A stretch of DNA of 64,000 nucleotides from Oenanthe sinensis (GCA_028671895.1 CM053798.1:11747501-11811500); one strand, 5' to 3'; numbered from the stretch's first letter, positions 44,641 to 57,112 are shown. Numbers and translations: made by a program. The notes: generated by a model not told the origin, from the letters alone.

Positions 44641-45889
44641 AAAGGGGGAGACATTAATTTTTAGGCCTAAGGAGGATTTTATATTCAATTGGAGGAGAGT
44701 TTCTTTTTCGATTGGATGTAGATGATACTTTTATTGTTTTAAAGGATATTCTCAACTAAGGGGGAGAATTTGGTGATACAAGAAATGAGATCTCTTGGTG
44801 CTACAAGAAATGAGATATGTCAATCCTATCTTGTGGAGGTTACTTAGAGGATATCTAAAGACACAAGGGTGGATTGGAGCTTGCATGAACTAAGGGGGAG
44901 AATTAGATAAAATTGAAACCTTAGTGATGCAATGGAGAAATTACTAAGGGGGAGTTTCTTAGTAATTGGTTGGAGCCTAATCCCTAAAGGTGTTGTAGAT
45001 TTAACTGATTTTTCGTCTGAAGTGGAGAAGTTACTTTTTGTCAATTGGGAAGAAGTTACTTGTCGTATTAAGGGGAGAAGTTATGGAGAATTTTAACATC
45101 TTGGTTTGCAGTGCTATATCTTATTCTGAAAAGATATCTAAGGGATTTTGCTCTATTTGTTTGAAGATCTGTCCTTGGAACATTCTTAGGAGAGGTTCGG
45201 CAGAAGAATTCTTTCCAGCACGATCAATGAATGAAAATGAAGATTTCTTTGAAGAGTATCAACTCAAGGGGGAGTTTTTGCTAAGTAGAAGTTTTCTGGG
45301 TAAAGAAGAATGTGAATGAGATTTTCAAGGGGCATCTGAGAAGTGTCCAAGTGTGTTCTATTTCTTGTTTCAGTGATAGATGAAGTCAGTGGAGTAGTGC
45401 AGGGAAGAAAGAAAAATATGTTTCCTGGAAATAGAACATCCTGAAGAAAAAGAAGAAGTGACTTTCATTCCAAGAGAAAACAACCTTAAGGGGAGAATGA
45501 GTTGACCTCTTATGGGGAACATAGAGAGCTGTATGTTCTAGTTCGAATTGCAAGATGAACGAGAATGATTGTTCAGAAGTCTTTACTAATGATTTGTTTC
45601 TTTATTGAAACAACCCCATCTTTGAAGAACATTGAAGTGGAGGAAGCTAAAGGAAAATGAAATTCAGAAATTCATCATTCATTTTCAGCAACTCAGGAAA
45701 TCTGGATTTAACTGATTATATCTTTCCAGAACCTTTTGTATATTATTTTCATGTCCAGTACTTTAATTGTTTCTTGTATGTTAGTTGAGTTATCCTCTAG
45801 TAGTTAATTTTATTTAATTGCTTTTGGGGGAGATTGTAAAGGGAAATAGTATTTGATTGCTATTCCATATCAACCAAATAGGGGGAGAT
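44641..45889 (+). repeat. Multiple polypurine-tract copies before 3' LTR
   Basis: The core AAGGGG(G)AG recurs at about 44642, 44758, 44892, 44946, 45070, 45266 and 45488, with TTGGGGGAGATTG at 45824 and the functional-looking TAGGGGGAGAT at 45879-45889 abutting the LTR. Clusters of polypurine-tract copies upstream of the 3' LTR are a described Sirevirus hallmark. The intervening sequence has no supported ORF. Confidence 0.75.
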
Positions 45890-47343
45890 TGAAAGGGGAG
45901 ATAGGAGTGAAGGGAAGTAACTCACTGCACTTTCATGTGTACTAGAAATGCTAAATGTAATCTCTATGTAATGGTTGATGATAACTCAACAATAGAACAA
46001 GACATGTAATAATATGCAGGTGCACAGAAATCTTGGATCACAGAGTTCAGTTAAGACAAAGTATCAAAGGATCATCTACAGACTTGAAGCTCACTGGAAG
46101 AAGTTCATTAACATGTTCATGCCTCAGTGAAGAATAAAAGATATTGACATCTATTCAAGGATGTGAAAGCTGCAGAAGATTGTCTTAGTCTATGAAGATT
46201 TTAGTGCATTACAATCGAAGCAACAAGTAAGGTTTGCAAAGAAGAATGTGGAATCATGTTCGGAATCAAGAGCCCCTGTCAAGACTAGTCACTTATGAAC
46301 CAAACCGTTGCATCAAGTATCAGGACATTGGAGGCAAGCTCTCGTCGGTTAATATGATTTTAATCATTCTAAAGTTGTTGGTTTTCTTGAGTCAAGTGGA
46401 GGATCAACAAAGGTGGTAAATCAGTGTTGGAGAAATGTCAGCCTAATGGATAAGGGACAGACGGCACAACCTGATTGGATCTTACTAAAGCTTCACAAAT
46501 TTGAAGGCCAAATACTTGGACGTGGTGGAGTCACGTATACGGGGCCAAGTATTTGGATAAGGAAGTCTACACAAATTGAAGAGTGGAATGGAAATATTTA
46601 ATTTAATTAAATAAAGTAATTATTTAATTATTTATATATTTTATAAATAAAGATATTCTTTATTTATATTTTATATATTTATTAAATATTACTTTTATAT
46701 TAAATATTTCCAAAGGCATGCTTGGCACATGACTTTGAAGATATGATTTGAGTGGACAAAAGTAAAAGGTGGAAAAACAAAGTAACACCTTTTTCAATAT
46801 ATAAAGAAGAAACCCAAGTCATCATTTGTAGAGTGTATTCGGATGAAAAAGAAATGGGGAGAGAGAGAAAAAATTATTTTCTCTCTCCCCCATGGCCGAA
46901 CTCATACTTTAATATTATGGGGCCATGAATTTCTTTGTCACACCACTCCTCTATCTTTCTATTGTAAACACTTGTTATATCTTGTTTAGAAGATAGGGCT
47001 GATTTTTGTCTCCTAGATCTACAAAATGTAATAGTTTTAGAGGAGACAAAAATCACTTCTTTGTTGTGTTCTTGAGCTTATGTTCTTGAACTTGTTTGTA
47101 GCATCTACCCCACTTCAATGAATATAAAGTTATATTCTTGGATCTTGTTGTGTTGTGTATTTTGGATGATTTACCGTTCATTATCTTGGTTATTTTAATG
47201 GTGTTCTTGAGGTTGAAGAAGATGATGAACAGTACCTGGGTTTGAACCAAAGTAATTTTTATGTTGTCCCAAAAATAAATAAAAGTCAGATTTTTATTTG
47301 GGAATCGTATTCACCCCCCCTCTACGATCTCCAGGACCTAACA
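45890..47343 (+). repeat. 3' LTR of non-autonomous element
   Basis: 1454 bp matching 34655-36109. TATA box at 46798-46805; C7 tract at 47314-47320 near the end. Confidence 0.92.
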
Positions 47344-48763
47344 CATACTCTGTGAACCTGGATACTCCCTTCTTCTTAGAGTCATCATCATTCTTTGCAT
47401 ACTTGGTATCAATAGTATACTCAGTATCGCTGAGTCGCTTCTTAGAATAGGTGTTCGAGGCCTAAAACCCTTGGGCCTTCCTCATACTTTCTTCGGCCTT
47501 GATATACTTTCCAGCTCTCTCCTAGAGCTCATTCATACTCTTGGGGGCCCTCTTGGCTAACGATCTCCTGAAATTTTCATCAAAAGTCCCTTGCTGTGAG
47601 GCTATCATATAGCTACCTTCTCATCTAAATCAAGGTCCTTCAAGGCTTCCTTTGTGAACCTGTTCATATAATCCCTCAATGACTTATTCTTCCCTTGATG
47701 CATGTTCATTAGTGAAGCCGAGCTCTTTTCATGAGTCTTGCTGCTGATGAATTGACCAATGAAGGCCCTGCTTAGATCTTTGAATGACCCAACAGACTTT
47801 GGTGTTAGGCGACTAAACCACCGCTGAGCCATACCACTCAGGGTTTGGGGGAACGTCCTACACTTGACGGCATCGTTTACGGGCTGCAACAACAGTGCAT
47901 TAGAGAACGTGAGAACATGATTTGAGGGATCTCCTGTCCTATCATAGGCCCTAATTGTAGGCATCTTAAACTTCCTTGATATCTCATTCATAATATTCTC
48001 AGTGAAAGGGGGAGTAGGATCATCACGATCTCCAAGTGGTAATAGGTCTTGGGGGTCAGTCCTAACATGACTTGCCCTTGTTTGTCTCCTAGTTGGGGGC
48101 TCATCCAAATCTATCACATGTGCATTTCTTATTGACCCCAACACCTTCAATCCTAGGGCGCTGTCGCCTTGCTAACGCCCCCTCCAGGTCCTTCTTCAGT
48201 CACTGGGCTTCGACTTCATGATCGCGTATTCTATCTTGATGGCTTAAGGAGTCATTATCTTGAGGCCCTCCGGGCTGGGTACTCCTTCCTCTAAAGGGCT
48301 CCTTTCCGGGTCGCCTCCGTCGAGGGTTTATATCTTCGTCAGACGACTCCTCATCGTCAGTAGAGTAAGGTCCAGAGAAGTCCTGACTTTTTCATTGTGA
48401 GGTATAATGGGGCAACAACCCTTACTCATACGGGGGTTCATAGTTTCTTGGGAGCCCATAACGAGGGTCGGGTGTTATGGCAGATAAGATCTGCGAAATA
48501 GGAGGAGCAATAAAATTTGTACGAAGGGGTGAAATTACCTGGAGTGGAGGAACCGAAGCATGGATGGACACGTCGGGGTTGGAAGGATGAACAACGATGC
48601 TTAGGGATTCGGCACGCCGAATACTTGCTTCAGGGTCCTCGACGGAGGTGGTGGGAACAGTAGTTCCTTGTTCTTGCGCCCCAGCAGGGGGAACGTTGGT
48701 GTCAACAACGGTGTTAGGGATCTCTCCTTCGAGGGTGCTCGCGGTTCTTCGTGTTCTTGCCAT
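47344..48763 (-). pseudogene. Gag of Tat element, N-terminal and core part (broken)
   Basis: Starts at the ATG 48763, 14 bp after the primer-binding site, with MARTRRTAS. The first frame stops after 113 codons (48422). It continues with stops and a frame change through a charged linker (NPRRRRPGKEPFRGR, about 48310) to the core frame 48150-47605. The core shows the Retrotrans_gag pattern: HVLTFSNALLL, LSGMAQRWFSRLTPKSVGSF, DLSRAFIGQF and SLMNMHQGKNKSLRDYMNRF. A stop at about 47605 and another near 47465 follow before the insertion at 47343. The gene resumes at 34649. Gag forms the particle; this copy cannot. Confidence 0.82.
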
Positions 48764-48776
48764 GGTTGTTATTCGT

Positions 48777-48794
48777 TTCCCACAGACGGCGCCA
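48777..48794 (-). other. Primer-binding site of Tat element
   Basis: TGGCGCCGTCTGTGGGAA on the minus strand, 2 bp inside the 5' LTR. This form is familiar from Tat/Ogre-type plant elements and differs from the Met-tRNA site of the other elements here. I have not verified the tRNA. Confidence 0.8.
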
Positions 48795-48796
48795 AA

Positions 48797-49410
48797 TGTT
48801 ACGGATAAAAAATGAGATGTCTTTAATACGCAATTAATACTAGGTTTTGATAGAGATTCGAGCTTTTATGGCTGCACTATCGTTTCCTGACTATCTCGGG
48901 TCCTCGTTAACTACCTACGATCTCAGTGGGTGTGAGAATCAACCAAATCACATAGTTCTAATGTTGAGGGGTCAGACCCTTTATATAGGTTCATGAGGGC
49001 CTTGGAATCAAATTAAAATTAGGTGACTTGGTGGCCAAGTCTCCTAGAGACAAGGTTGTTGAAACCTTTTAGGAAGGAGGGTGGTCCTCATTGGACTCTT
49101 CCCACGTTTGGGTTTCTAGATCCTTCTAGGATGAGGACCTTCAGCAGGCTTCTTGGGCCTTTACTGAGCCTTTGTTAATTAATTACGAAATTAATTAATA
49201 ATAAAAGCTTACTGGGCATAGGGCTTCAACAGAGCTTGTGGGCTGGACTTACCAATCCAGTTGATCCTTGGATTACAAATTCAGTTGTTCCTAGGATTTA
49301 TTTTCCTAGTTCGTTTCAAGGGCCCAAGCCTTTGGACCATACTAGGTCTAATAAATGAAATAATAAATGCTATATTTATTATTTCCTCAGGGCTATTCTT
49401 GCCCACATAA
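48797..49410 (-). repeat. 5' LTR of Tat element
   Basis: 614 bp, partner of 3729-4341. TATA box at 48980-48987 on the minus strand. The last bases read CCCACATAA, where the other copy has CCCACATCA, so the terminal CA has been lost by mutation. Confidence 0.9.
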
Positions 49411-49415
49411 GTAGT
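49411..49415. other. Target site duplication of Tat element (right)
   Basis: GTAGT, matching 3724-3728. The AT-rich DNA from here to 49635 shows no gene. Confidence 0.8.
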
Positions 49416-49635
49416 TATTACAAATTGATTCAAAAAATTTGATAGTATTTGAATAATTTTTTTTACCCTATTAAAATTTTATTACTATATTATTTATTAT
49501 AATTTATAAACAATTGTATAATATGTTGTAATTGTTAAGAATTTATAAATAATTATATAATATAAATTTTAATATTGATTTACGTTAGTATCATGTCGAG
49601 CAAAGACAATGAAAATTAGAATTAAATTTGAGATA

Positions 49636-50191
49636 TGTTGCCCAGATAATCAAATATTATAGAAGGGGGGGGGGTTGAATATAATAGTACCAAATAATCG
49701 ATTAAGAACATAAGTACATAAAAGATGAACTGTGTTGTATTAACTTGAATGAACTAAATACAAAACTCTCTCAAGAAAAACAAAGTTCTTAAGAGCTATT
49801 AAGTTATGAGAATGATAATTATGTATATTACAATAATGTTAACCTACGTCTGTGTTTATATAGACACAGTTACAAATCCAATTACAAAATAGATAGTGAT
49901 AACGATAGCTTCCATAAGGTAATATAATTGTATTTAAATTCCTCCTATACTATTCAAATCAAATTCTGATTTATCTGTTTCATTCTTTGATAAACTCTGA
50001 TCATAAACTCTGTAGGTTGATAATCTATGATAGAGTATTATCTGTTAGAATAAACTTTGATTGAGTATTCTCTGATAGAGTAAACTCTGTCGACAATTTT
50101 TTAAACTCTGATGACATCAGCATAAACTTTGTTCTTCACTAAACTATGTTTGTGATATTATCTGATAGTATCAGTGTTTGCATATCTAACA
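49636..50191 (-). repeat. 3' LTR of a Sirevirus-like element (copy A)
   Basis: TGTTGCCCAG...CATATCTAACA, 556 bp. A G10 tract followed by TTGAAT (49665-49680) sits about 30 bp from one end, and a TATA box (minus strand TATATAAA) is at 49855-49862. On the minus strand a polypurine-like GGAAGAGAT (50192-50203) precedes it. The right half is rich in AAACTCTGAT phrases. The same arrangement occurs at 59727-60850. Confidence 0.6.
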
Positions 50192-50835
50192 ATCTCTTCC
50201 AATTGATGCTTTATTCAGTAAAACATAAATTCTACTTATGATGTCATAAACATAGAGACAAATGTACCAGAATTTGAGTTTTCCCTTTTTACTTATATTC
50301 TTCTGTAGGAGAAATCTTCAGATAGAAATTTGTCCAATAACTTCTTCTCAGCATTTTTCAATAACTCAATCAACTTTTCTTTTAATTCTTTCATCTGATC
50401 AGAAGAATCATCAATCTAGAATATTGCAGCTCTCAATTTGTAAACTGGAGTTCTTTCCATTATATCATTCAAAGGAATGCAACAGGCTTTCTTTCCATTA
50501 GGGTGTAGTATAAGTGTAGGAATTCCTAACACCATTTTAATCTTAGCATCCCCTTTTGCCATTTCTTTCTTAGAATCATCTTAAAGCATGTATCCTGGCA
50601 TGTATCCTGGTCTATACTCCTCAGAGTTTATCATTAACAGCCTCTCATTCTTTTTCTTCTCATTAACCACTCCATCCAGAATTTTCACCCATCTAGCTAT
50701 AGCTTCATTCTCATCATTTAGGAGATAAAGACCATATTCAAGTTCTTTAGATGACATGTGAATTAAATCTTCTTTAGCAATCTTCATAACCCTCCCATTC
50801 TCCAAGAAATATAGAAGCTTCTCTTTAGCTTGAGC
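50192..50835 (-). pseudogene. Env-like ORF C-terminal fragment, Sirevirus copy A
   Basis: The only readable part is a minus-strand frame at about 50820-50581 containing ENGRVMKIAKEDLIHMSS, KELEYGLYLL and VNEKKKNERLL. It resembles by eye the end of the env-like frame at 61030-61250 (both have a G-x-x/basic patch, then ITDEEIHYLM-like and charged helix), and it sits in the same place, just before the polypurine tract and 3' LTR. No transmembrane segment is seen. The rest (50207-50580) is decayed. The copy is cut at 50835 by the Angela-like insertion. Confidence 0.45.
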
Positions 50836-52321
50836 TGTTAGTAATTATGCCCAAGAGACAATTACTTTTATATTTTAAGGAAAATATTTTATTATTAATG
50901 ATTATGTTTTATTGATTATTATTTATTTATTATGTTTTATTTACTGCGTAATAAATTGAAAGCATAATAAATGTCCTTGGAATTTTGATACGTATTATAT
51001 ATCTTTAAGTATGTGACTTAAAAATGAGATTATATGAATAGTATCTTATTCCTAAAATTCCCTAGTCGAGTATTATTATATAAGGACAATAATAATGCAA
51101 TAAGATTAGTATGTTTGTTGACAAATGACCACATCTCATTGGTCATATGTATGGTGATACTAAAGTCAAGAACATAAGTGCATGTCTCAATGAATGGCAC
51201 TGGAATGACCCGCCGTGAGATTCTACATGTTAATAAGTGTCATAAAAAATTTTCACTGTGATAATGATGTAATGATCTTATGACTTGAAATCATTATATT
51301 TCTATACGAGAATTAATATACTTTGATTACATTAAAAGTTACCTTTAACCGGGTGATGACAAAAGTGGACATTGGGTATACTATGAATCGTATGAAAAAT
51401 ATGAATGATAGATAAATGATTTAACCTTCCTATTTAGGAGTGATATTATTGGCCTCTTGATTGAGTGAGACTATAAAATGCATGGTCGTGCTCAAATATT
51501 CATTTGTTTAATAGTATACTCATTGATCAAGGAAACTCGGATTAAATGTTGAAGAGGATGACACGATACATTCCTCGAGTTTAATCAAATCACTGATTTT
51601 ATTATTATTACCTGGGTAGCAATGATGTATTACTAGATGCCGCTCATTGTTTATAATTTTAATTAGATATTAAAATTGTTGCCAACGTAATAATAACCTA
51701 CAGGGTCACACACAAAGAATGCTTGAAGGAGAAATAATTTAAATTATGAATTTAAATTAAATAAGTAATTTATTTTATTTATGATATTAATTAAATATGG
51801 CTTAATTAATTATATAAATAGAATAAATGAATTACTTAAACTAATTCCAAAATTAGTAATTAATTAATTAAGTGAGACTTAATTAAATAATTTAGAATTT
51901 TGGATTAGTATTAATTATAATTAGATTATAATTAGAAAACTTATTCCTCTCTCTATATAATCTTTTTATGGGTTGATTTAATAGTAAGACACATATTTTT
52001 CTAAAACCTTAGCCGTTTTGAGAAAAGAGGAAGATAGAAACAGTTTTCGGGTGCTAGTACACACCAATCCTTCATGTAAAGTGTTCGTGTGGATACCGTA
52101 GATCGTAGATCGCGTGAGCGGAATACGTGGTGATTAAACAAGCTTTGAACCTCCATTAATCTTCCATTGATGAACTGTTAAAGCTTTTTAAGGTATTTGT
52201 TCTTAATCTCCAAATTAAATCTTTTATTTTTGCATGGATCCTGCGGAGGGTTTCGATTTATATTACGTTTTGTATTTAATTTTTACATTTTTCCGCTGCA
52301 TTTATGCCTCGAAACCCTTCA
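50836..52321 (+). repeat. 5' LTR of Angela-like copy 2
   Basis: 1486 bp from TGTTAGTAATTATGCCC to CGAAACCCTTCA, followed by the primer-binding site at 52322-52334. It aligns by shared blocks with the LTRs at 24470 and 31958 in reverse orientation (for example GGTCACACACA, TGATATTATTGGCCTCTTGA). Confidence 0.8.
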
Positions 52322-52334
52322 ATGACATCAGAGC

Positions 52335-54098
52335 TACTTGTGAAATGTTTTAATTCGGTTATGTACTTAACAATTTTCGATATGTAAGCATGTATGTGAT
52401 CTACCATGGTTTTGTATTGATACAATATGTGTATGTATGTATATATTATGAATATATGATATCCATGTGATGTATAATCATGTGATGATTGTGGGTATTG
52501 CTGTATATATATGATACATGTTTATTCTTATTATGAGAATCGTATTCGATATGAATTCTGAAACGACTTCTGTAGATTTTCTGAAATCTGTGTCCAGTGT
52601 CCGATTTTCGCAAACGATATGTGTTTTTTGACTTGAATCGTGTCACTGAGCAGTACTGAAAAAATTAGCTTGGCGTCTGTAAGCCATTCGATGTCGTTAT
52701 AGGCACAAAAACGGCGATTTATTATTTTCTAAAATTTATTTGATTTTCTGAAATTTCAAAATTTATTATATATGATTATATGATATGTTTATATAATATG
52801 AGATATATTACATGTGTTATGTGATAGCATGGTGGATGGTTATGGCCTAAAGACCCATAAGATAGTGGTTTTGAATTATGGTTTTGGTTTTTAAATACGA
52901 CTTGCATGTAATTTATTCATTGTAATTGTTAATCTCGAATGTAACTCGAGTTCTTCTTGTAATTTCTTTAGAATAGATTTATTTATCATTCAATGTAATT
53001 ATTCAATGGAGACTTGGAAGCAAGGAAGCTAGGAGGCAATCCAGATGATGGAGCAATGAAGAAGATAAAGACATGTTGTAGTGCAGTATTTGAAACCACC
53101 ACAGATTGACCTTGATAATTCCATTAGCTTGGAAATATCATATATGATGGGGCCATAACCAAACACTTTTAATTTACGCACAATACATATATTTATATGA
53201 ATGCATGTGTAGATATGTATGCGTTGGAATGATGTATGTATTAGATACGACACCCATGCCATGCCTGCTTAAGAAAGATAAAATCTGTAATGATTCAAGA
53301 TTTTAAAATTAAACAAATGATCATGAGATTCTTGTGTTTATGAAACACGGTATTAAATATGAATTTTCTTTTTCTGATATGGGTAGATTTTGTCAAAAGT
53401 GAATTATTATTCGTAAGAAGGTTGAGTTTTAAGTGAGACCGCTTGTAACTTCTCCGACGATCTGGAAATCAAACCATTGACGAATATTGAAATGGATTAT
53501 TTGATTAAGGAAAAATTGAGAATCTCTTTATGATGGGATTATGATCGTTCATATAAACATTAAAATCAATAAATTTGTATTAAGTTAATCGGATGCCTTC
53601 CAATGTTTAATACTCGTCAAGATCTAGATTGAGAATGAGTGGGTTTTCCAAAGCAAGGTGCTCTTATCAATCATGGGAATAAGTGATAAGTAAGGATACT
53701 TAGTTTGTTGAAAAGTTGGGTATAACTTAACTAAATCATCACAATAGGATTGTGGATTTAGAGGCATAGAGTTTGATGAGATTTATTGGATAAATGTGTA
53801 TAAAGGGTTGTTCCACCAAACTTTCCAAGAGTTATATTTGATATAATTGACAAATATTGTCTACCTAAATAGTCGTGTTTTGGGTGTATTAGCCAATGCT
53901 ATCTTAAAACATGGATGAAATATGGATCTTGGCTCACTAGATAGATTTAAAGAAATAATTTCCGAATTAATAGTTAGGGCTATTAGTTTGATAAAAATAG
54001 TGGGAGGCATATGATGATATACCATAATCACTTAAATATAATTAATATTAAATCTGCAATCTAGTTTATTTTATACACTTTAATATTGTAGATATCAA
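52335..54098 (+). other. Leader of Angela-like copy 2
   Basis: 1.76 kb without ORFs, related by blocks to 30001-31944 (for example near 53270-53340 and 53900-54000). It lacks the GC-rich minisatellite of the intact copy. It ends AATATTGTAGATATCAAATG, again placing TTGTAGATA just before the gag ATG. Confidence 0.6.
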
Positions 54099-57000
54099 AT
54101 GATAAACACAAATAACTTCTCTATACGATCAGTTCTTGAAAAGGACAAATTGATGAGAACAAATTTTCTCAACTGACATAGGGGCTTGAGGATCGTCCTC
54201 GGGCACCACGATGTTAGTCAAATCTCTTCCCTTGCTATTAAAGCTGAGAATGTAACATGTGCAAATGATAGTGCTTATTGGAAGTAAATTGATGTTGTGA
54301 CTGATGTTTGATGTCTCATGCTTGCAACTATGAGTGCTGAGCTTAAGAAACAACACGAGCATATAGATGCTTGTGAGACGATTAAGCACCCTTAAAGGAT
54401 ATTTGAGGAACAAACTCTTCAAGATATAATTGACGATTAAAGGGTACTACACACTTATAAGTAGGGAGAGTGAGACCTGGTTACACCACATGTTTTAAAG
54501 ATTATAGGGTATAATGAATACCTTGACATTTTGGGTTTCCAGATTGGTCTGGAGGCTCACCTAGATTTGATCTTACAATCTTCGGACAACAAATATTCTT
54601 AGTTTGTTATGAACAACAAAATGAATAAGATTGGTGAAACACCTATTGAGTTGCTAAGCATGTTGAGAACTACTGAAAGCAACATGATAAATGCAAGAAC
54701 TATTACTATAATTATGGTAAATATAGGGAATGCAAAAGGGAAAGGAAAATGGAAAGGCAAGGAGAAGATTTGATCTAGTTTCCTTATCAAACCAAAGTTC
54801 AATCCCAAAACAGGATCTAAAGTCTGAATGAGGTGTTGACAAAGAAGACGATTGTCGCTTCTATGAAAAATCGGGAAAATAGAAATTAAACTGTCATGCT
54901 TATTTGGAAGATCGGAAGAAGTTGATCAGTAAGGGTCAAGCTTCGAATCAGGTTAGAATTGGAGTAAAGGTAGTTTCTCTAGTTGAAGGAACTCGTTACT
55001 TAATTTTAGGCCTACAAGGAAAATTTAGAACTTGATAATTGTTATAACGTGCTTACAATTAGCAGAGACATTATATTAGTTTCTTGTTTGGACAAGAAAG
55101 GCTTTTTCATTTTAATTAAATAACAAGAGTTATTTATTCTATTTCGATGATGAGGCTTATAATGTTGCACAACTAGTTAAGTTCTAAAGTGAACCAAATC
55201 AAACATTACCTTTGGCACTGTCGTTGAGGCCATATTAATGAGAAATGCATTTCCAGAATACATAATGATGCATTCTTGGATGAGTTTGATTATGAATTAT
55301 ACAAAAGGATGCGAATCTTAGTTTATTTGGCAAAATGACTCAAACTTCTTTTACCGAACATGTGAAAGGTCACTGAACGAGTATGACTTATACATAGTGA
55401 TGTATGTTGTCATATGTGTATGATGACAAAAGGTAGCTTTTATTAACTTCACATAAAATTTACTAATTATTTTAGTAGATACGGATATATGTATCTTTTG
55501 AAGAATAAATCCGAATCATTTGAAAAGTTCAAAGACTATAAAGATGAAGTAGAAAATATCAAAGAAAAGTTTTTTTGATATGAGGGAACACACCTTATTG
55601 GACATAGTGTTATCAATGTTGAGTCAATGAATCTTCCAATTAGTTTCGGGGACTACGCCTTAGAGACAGCTACTTATACATTTAACCGAGTTCCTACTAA
55701 AACGGTTCAGAAGACTCCGTATGAGACATGGACTGAGAAAAGTCATAGCATGTCATTTATAAAAATTTGGGATGTGAGGCGTTTGTGAAACGTCTAACTT
55801 CTGACAAGCTAGGACCTAAATCAGACAAATGTAACTTTGTGGGATACCCAATTGAAACAAAGGGCTATTCTTTCTATAATCCTTCTGAGAACAAAGTATT
55901 TGTTGCTTGAACTGCAGTATTCCTTGTAAGAGAAATGCTTTCTAATAAAGATATTGGGAGGATAATAGATCTCAATGAAGTTCGAGACCCACATGATAAC
56001 ATTGAACCAATGGAGGAACATGAGCAGAATGTACAAGAAAACAATACTTCTCAAGAAACACAAGTTATTTGTAGGTCTAGTAGGATTCGCCATGAGCCGA
56101 GAGATATTATGGATTTCTCTTGACTCAAGATGGTGATGTGATGCTTGTGGATGAAGATGAGCCTCTCACCTACCAAGACGCTATGAACACTCCAGATTCT
56201 AAGAGATAGCTGGATGCCATGAAATCTGAGATGGAATCCATGTATACTAATCAAGTATGGACTTTGGTTGATCCACCTGAAGGGGTAAAACCTATAGGGT
56301 GCAAGTGGGTTTTCAAGAAGAAGACCGACATGGATAGTAACGTACAGACCTATAAGGCACGATTGGTGACAAAAGGTTTCAAGCAAATTCATGGTATTGA
56401 CTATGATGAGACCTTTTCACCAGTGGCTATGGCCAAGTCCATCAGGATTTTGCTTGCTATAGCTTCTTATTATGACTATGAAATCTGGAAAATGGATGTC
56501 AAAATCGCTTTCTTAAATGGGAGCCTTGAAGAAGATGTGGATGTGTACATGACACAACCTGATGGTTTTGTTGATCCAAAGGATACTGGAAAGGTATGTA
56601 AATTATGTCATTGCATTTATGGATTGGGACAAGCCTCGAGGAGATGTGACATTTATTTTGATGAAACTGTTAAATAGTTTGGGTTTATTCAAAATGAAGA
56701 TGAACCACGTGTTTACAAGAAGGTTAATGGGAGCCATGTGGCATTCCTAGTATTATATGTTGATGATATATTACTAATAGGGAATGACATTCGTTCTCTA
56801 CAGACTGTGAAAACTTGGTTGAGAAATAATTTCTCAATGAAAGACTTAAGCGATGCGACCTATATATTAGGGATCAAGATCTATAGAGATAAATCAAGGA
56901 GATTGATCGTCTTAAGTCAGAGTACATACATTGACAAAGTTTTGCATCGATTTGTAATGCAAGAGGCTAAAAGGGGATTTGTCCCAATGTCTCACGGGAT

Positions 57001-57112
57001 ATCGATCTCGAAAGAAAACAATCCAAAATCATTGGATGATAAGGACCGTATGAGTAAAGTTCCATAAGCATCGACAATTGGTTATATAATGTATGCAATG
57101 ATATGTACTCGT
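54099..57112 (+). pseudogene. gag-pol of Angela-like copy 2, heavily degraded
   Basis: The Gag start is clear (SIRSVLEKDKL at 54115) but is followed by stops and frameshifts. A degenerate knuckle lies near 54850-54900; the protease is mostly deleted near 54970-55020. Integrase fragments run from 55200; around 55570-55590 the frame jumps from the KFKDYKDEVE region to the LPISFGDYALETA region, so the section with the second catalytic Asp and the Glu is gone. RT is best preserved at 56219-57060: MKSEMESMYTNQVWTLVDPP, VDVYMTQPDGF and LYVDDILLIGND are readable, with stops at 56675 and 57065. It ends in CTRF at 57112. It cannot encode active proteins. Confidence 0.82.

Larger units (their letters stand above)
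34655..47343 (+). mobile_element. Large non-autonomous LTR element (LARD-like) with Sirevirus-type signals
   Basis: A 12.7-kb element with 1455/1454-bp LTRs differing at roughly eight substitutions and one short indel that I saw, CATAC duplications, a Met-type primer-binding site and a polypurine tract. Its 9.8-kb interior has no recognisable gag, protease, integrase or RT on either strand. It has a 120-bp tandem array after the primer site, a series of AAGGGGGAG tracts before the 3' LTR, and an LTR end of the form TTCACCCCCCC...CCTAACA; the last two features are reminiscent of Sireviruses. It presumably moves with proteins from an autonomous Sirevirus-like partner. It interrupts the Tat gag gene. 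Confidence 0.88.
3729..49410 (-). mobile_element. Tat-type Ty3 LTR retrotransposon, split by three nested elements
   Basis: This is one element read on the minus strand: 5' LTR (48797-49410), primer-binding site, gag, protease, RT with two RNase H domains, integrase, an antisense gene, a palindromic repeat region, polypurine tract and 3' LTR (3729-4341). Removing the insertions at 8327-21674, 24470-33508 and 34655-47343 and one copy of each 5-bp duplication leaves about 10.6 kb, normal for Tat elements. Coding segments continue across each insertion: the same domain resumes on the far side. The two RNase H domains and the antisense ORF place it in the Tat lineage (Retand-like). LTRs differ at several percent by eye and all genes carry stops or frameshifts, so it is old and inactive. 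Confidence 0.88.
50836..57112 (+). mobile_element. Decayed, 3'-truncated Angela-like copia element (copy 2)
   Basis: 5' LTR 50836-52321, primer-binding site ATGACATCAGAGC, long leader and a pseudogene gag-pol homologous to the intact element at 24470-33508. LTR ends match that element (TGTTAG...GCC near the start; CCGCTGCATTTATGCCTCG near the end). Homology stops at about 57112 within RNase H; the rest and the 3' LTR are absent, so no target duplication can be checked. It has inserted in the env-like part of Sirevirus copy A. Confidence 0.8.
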
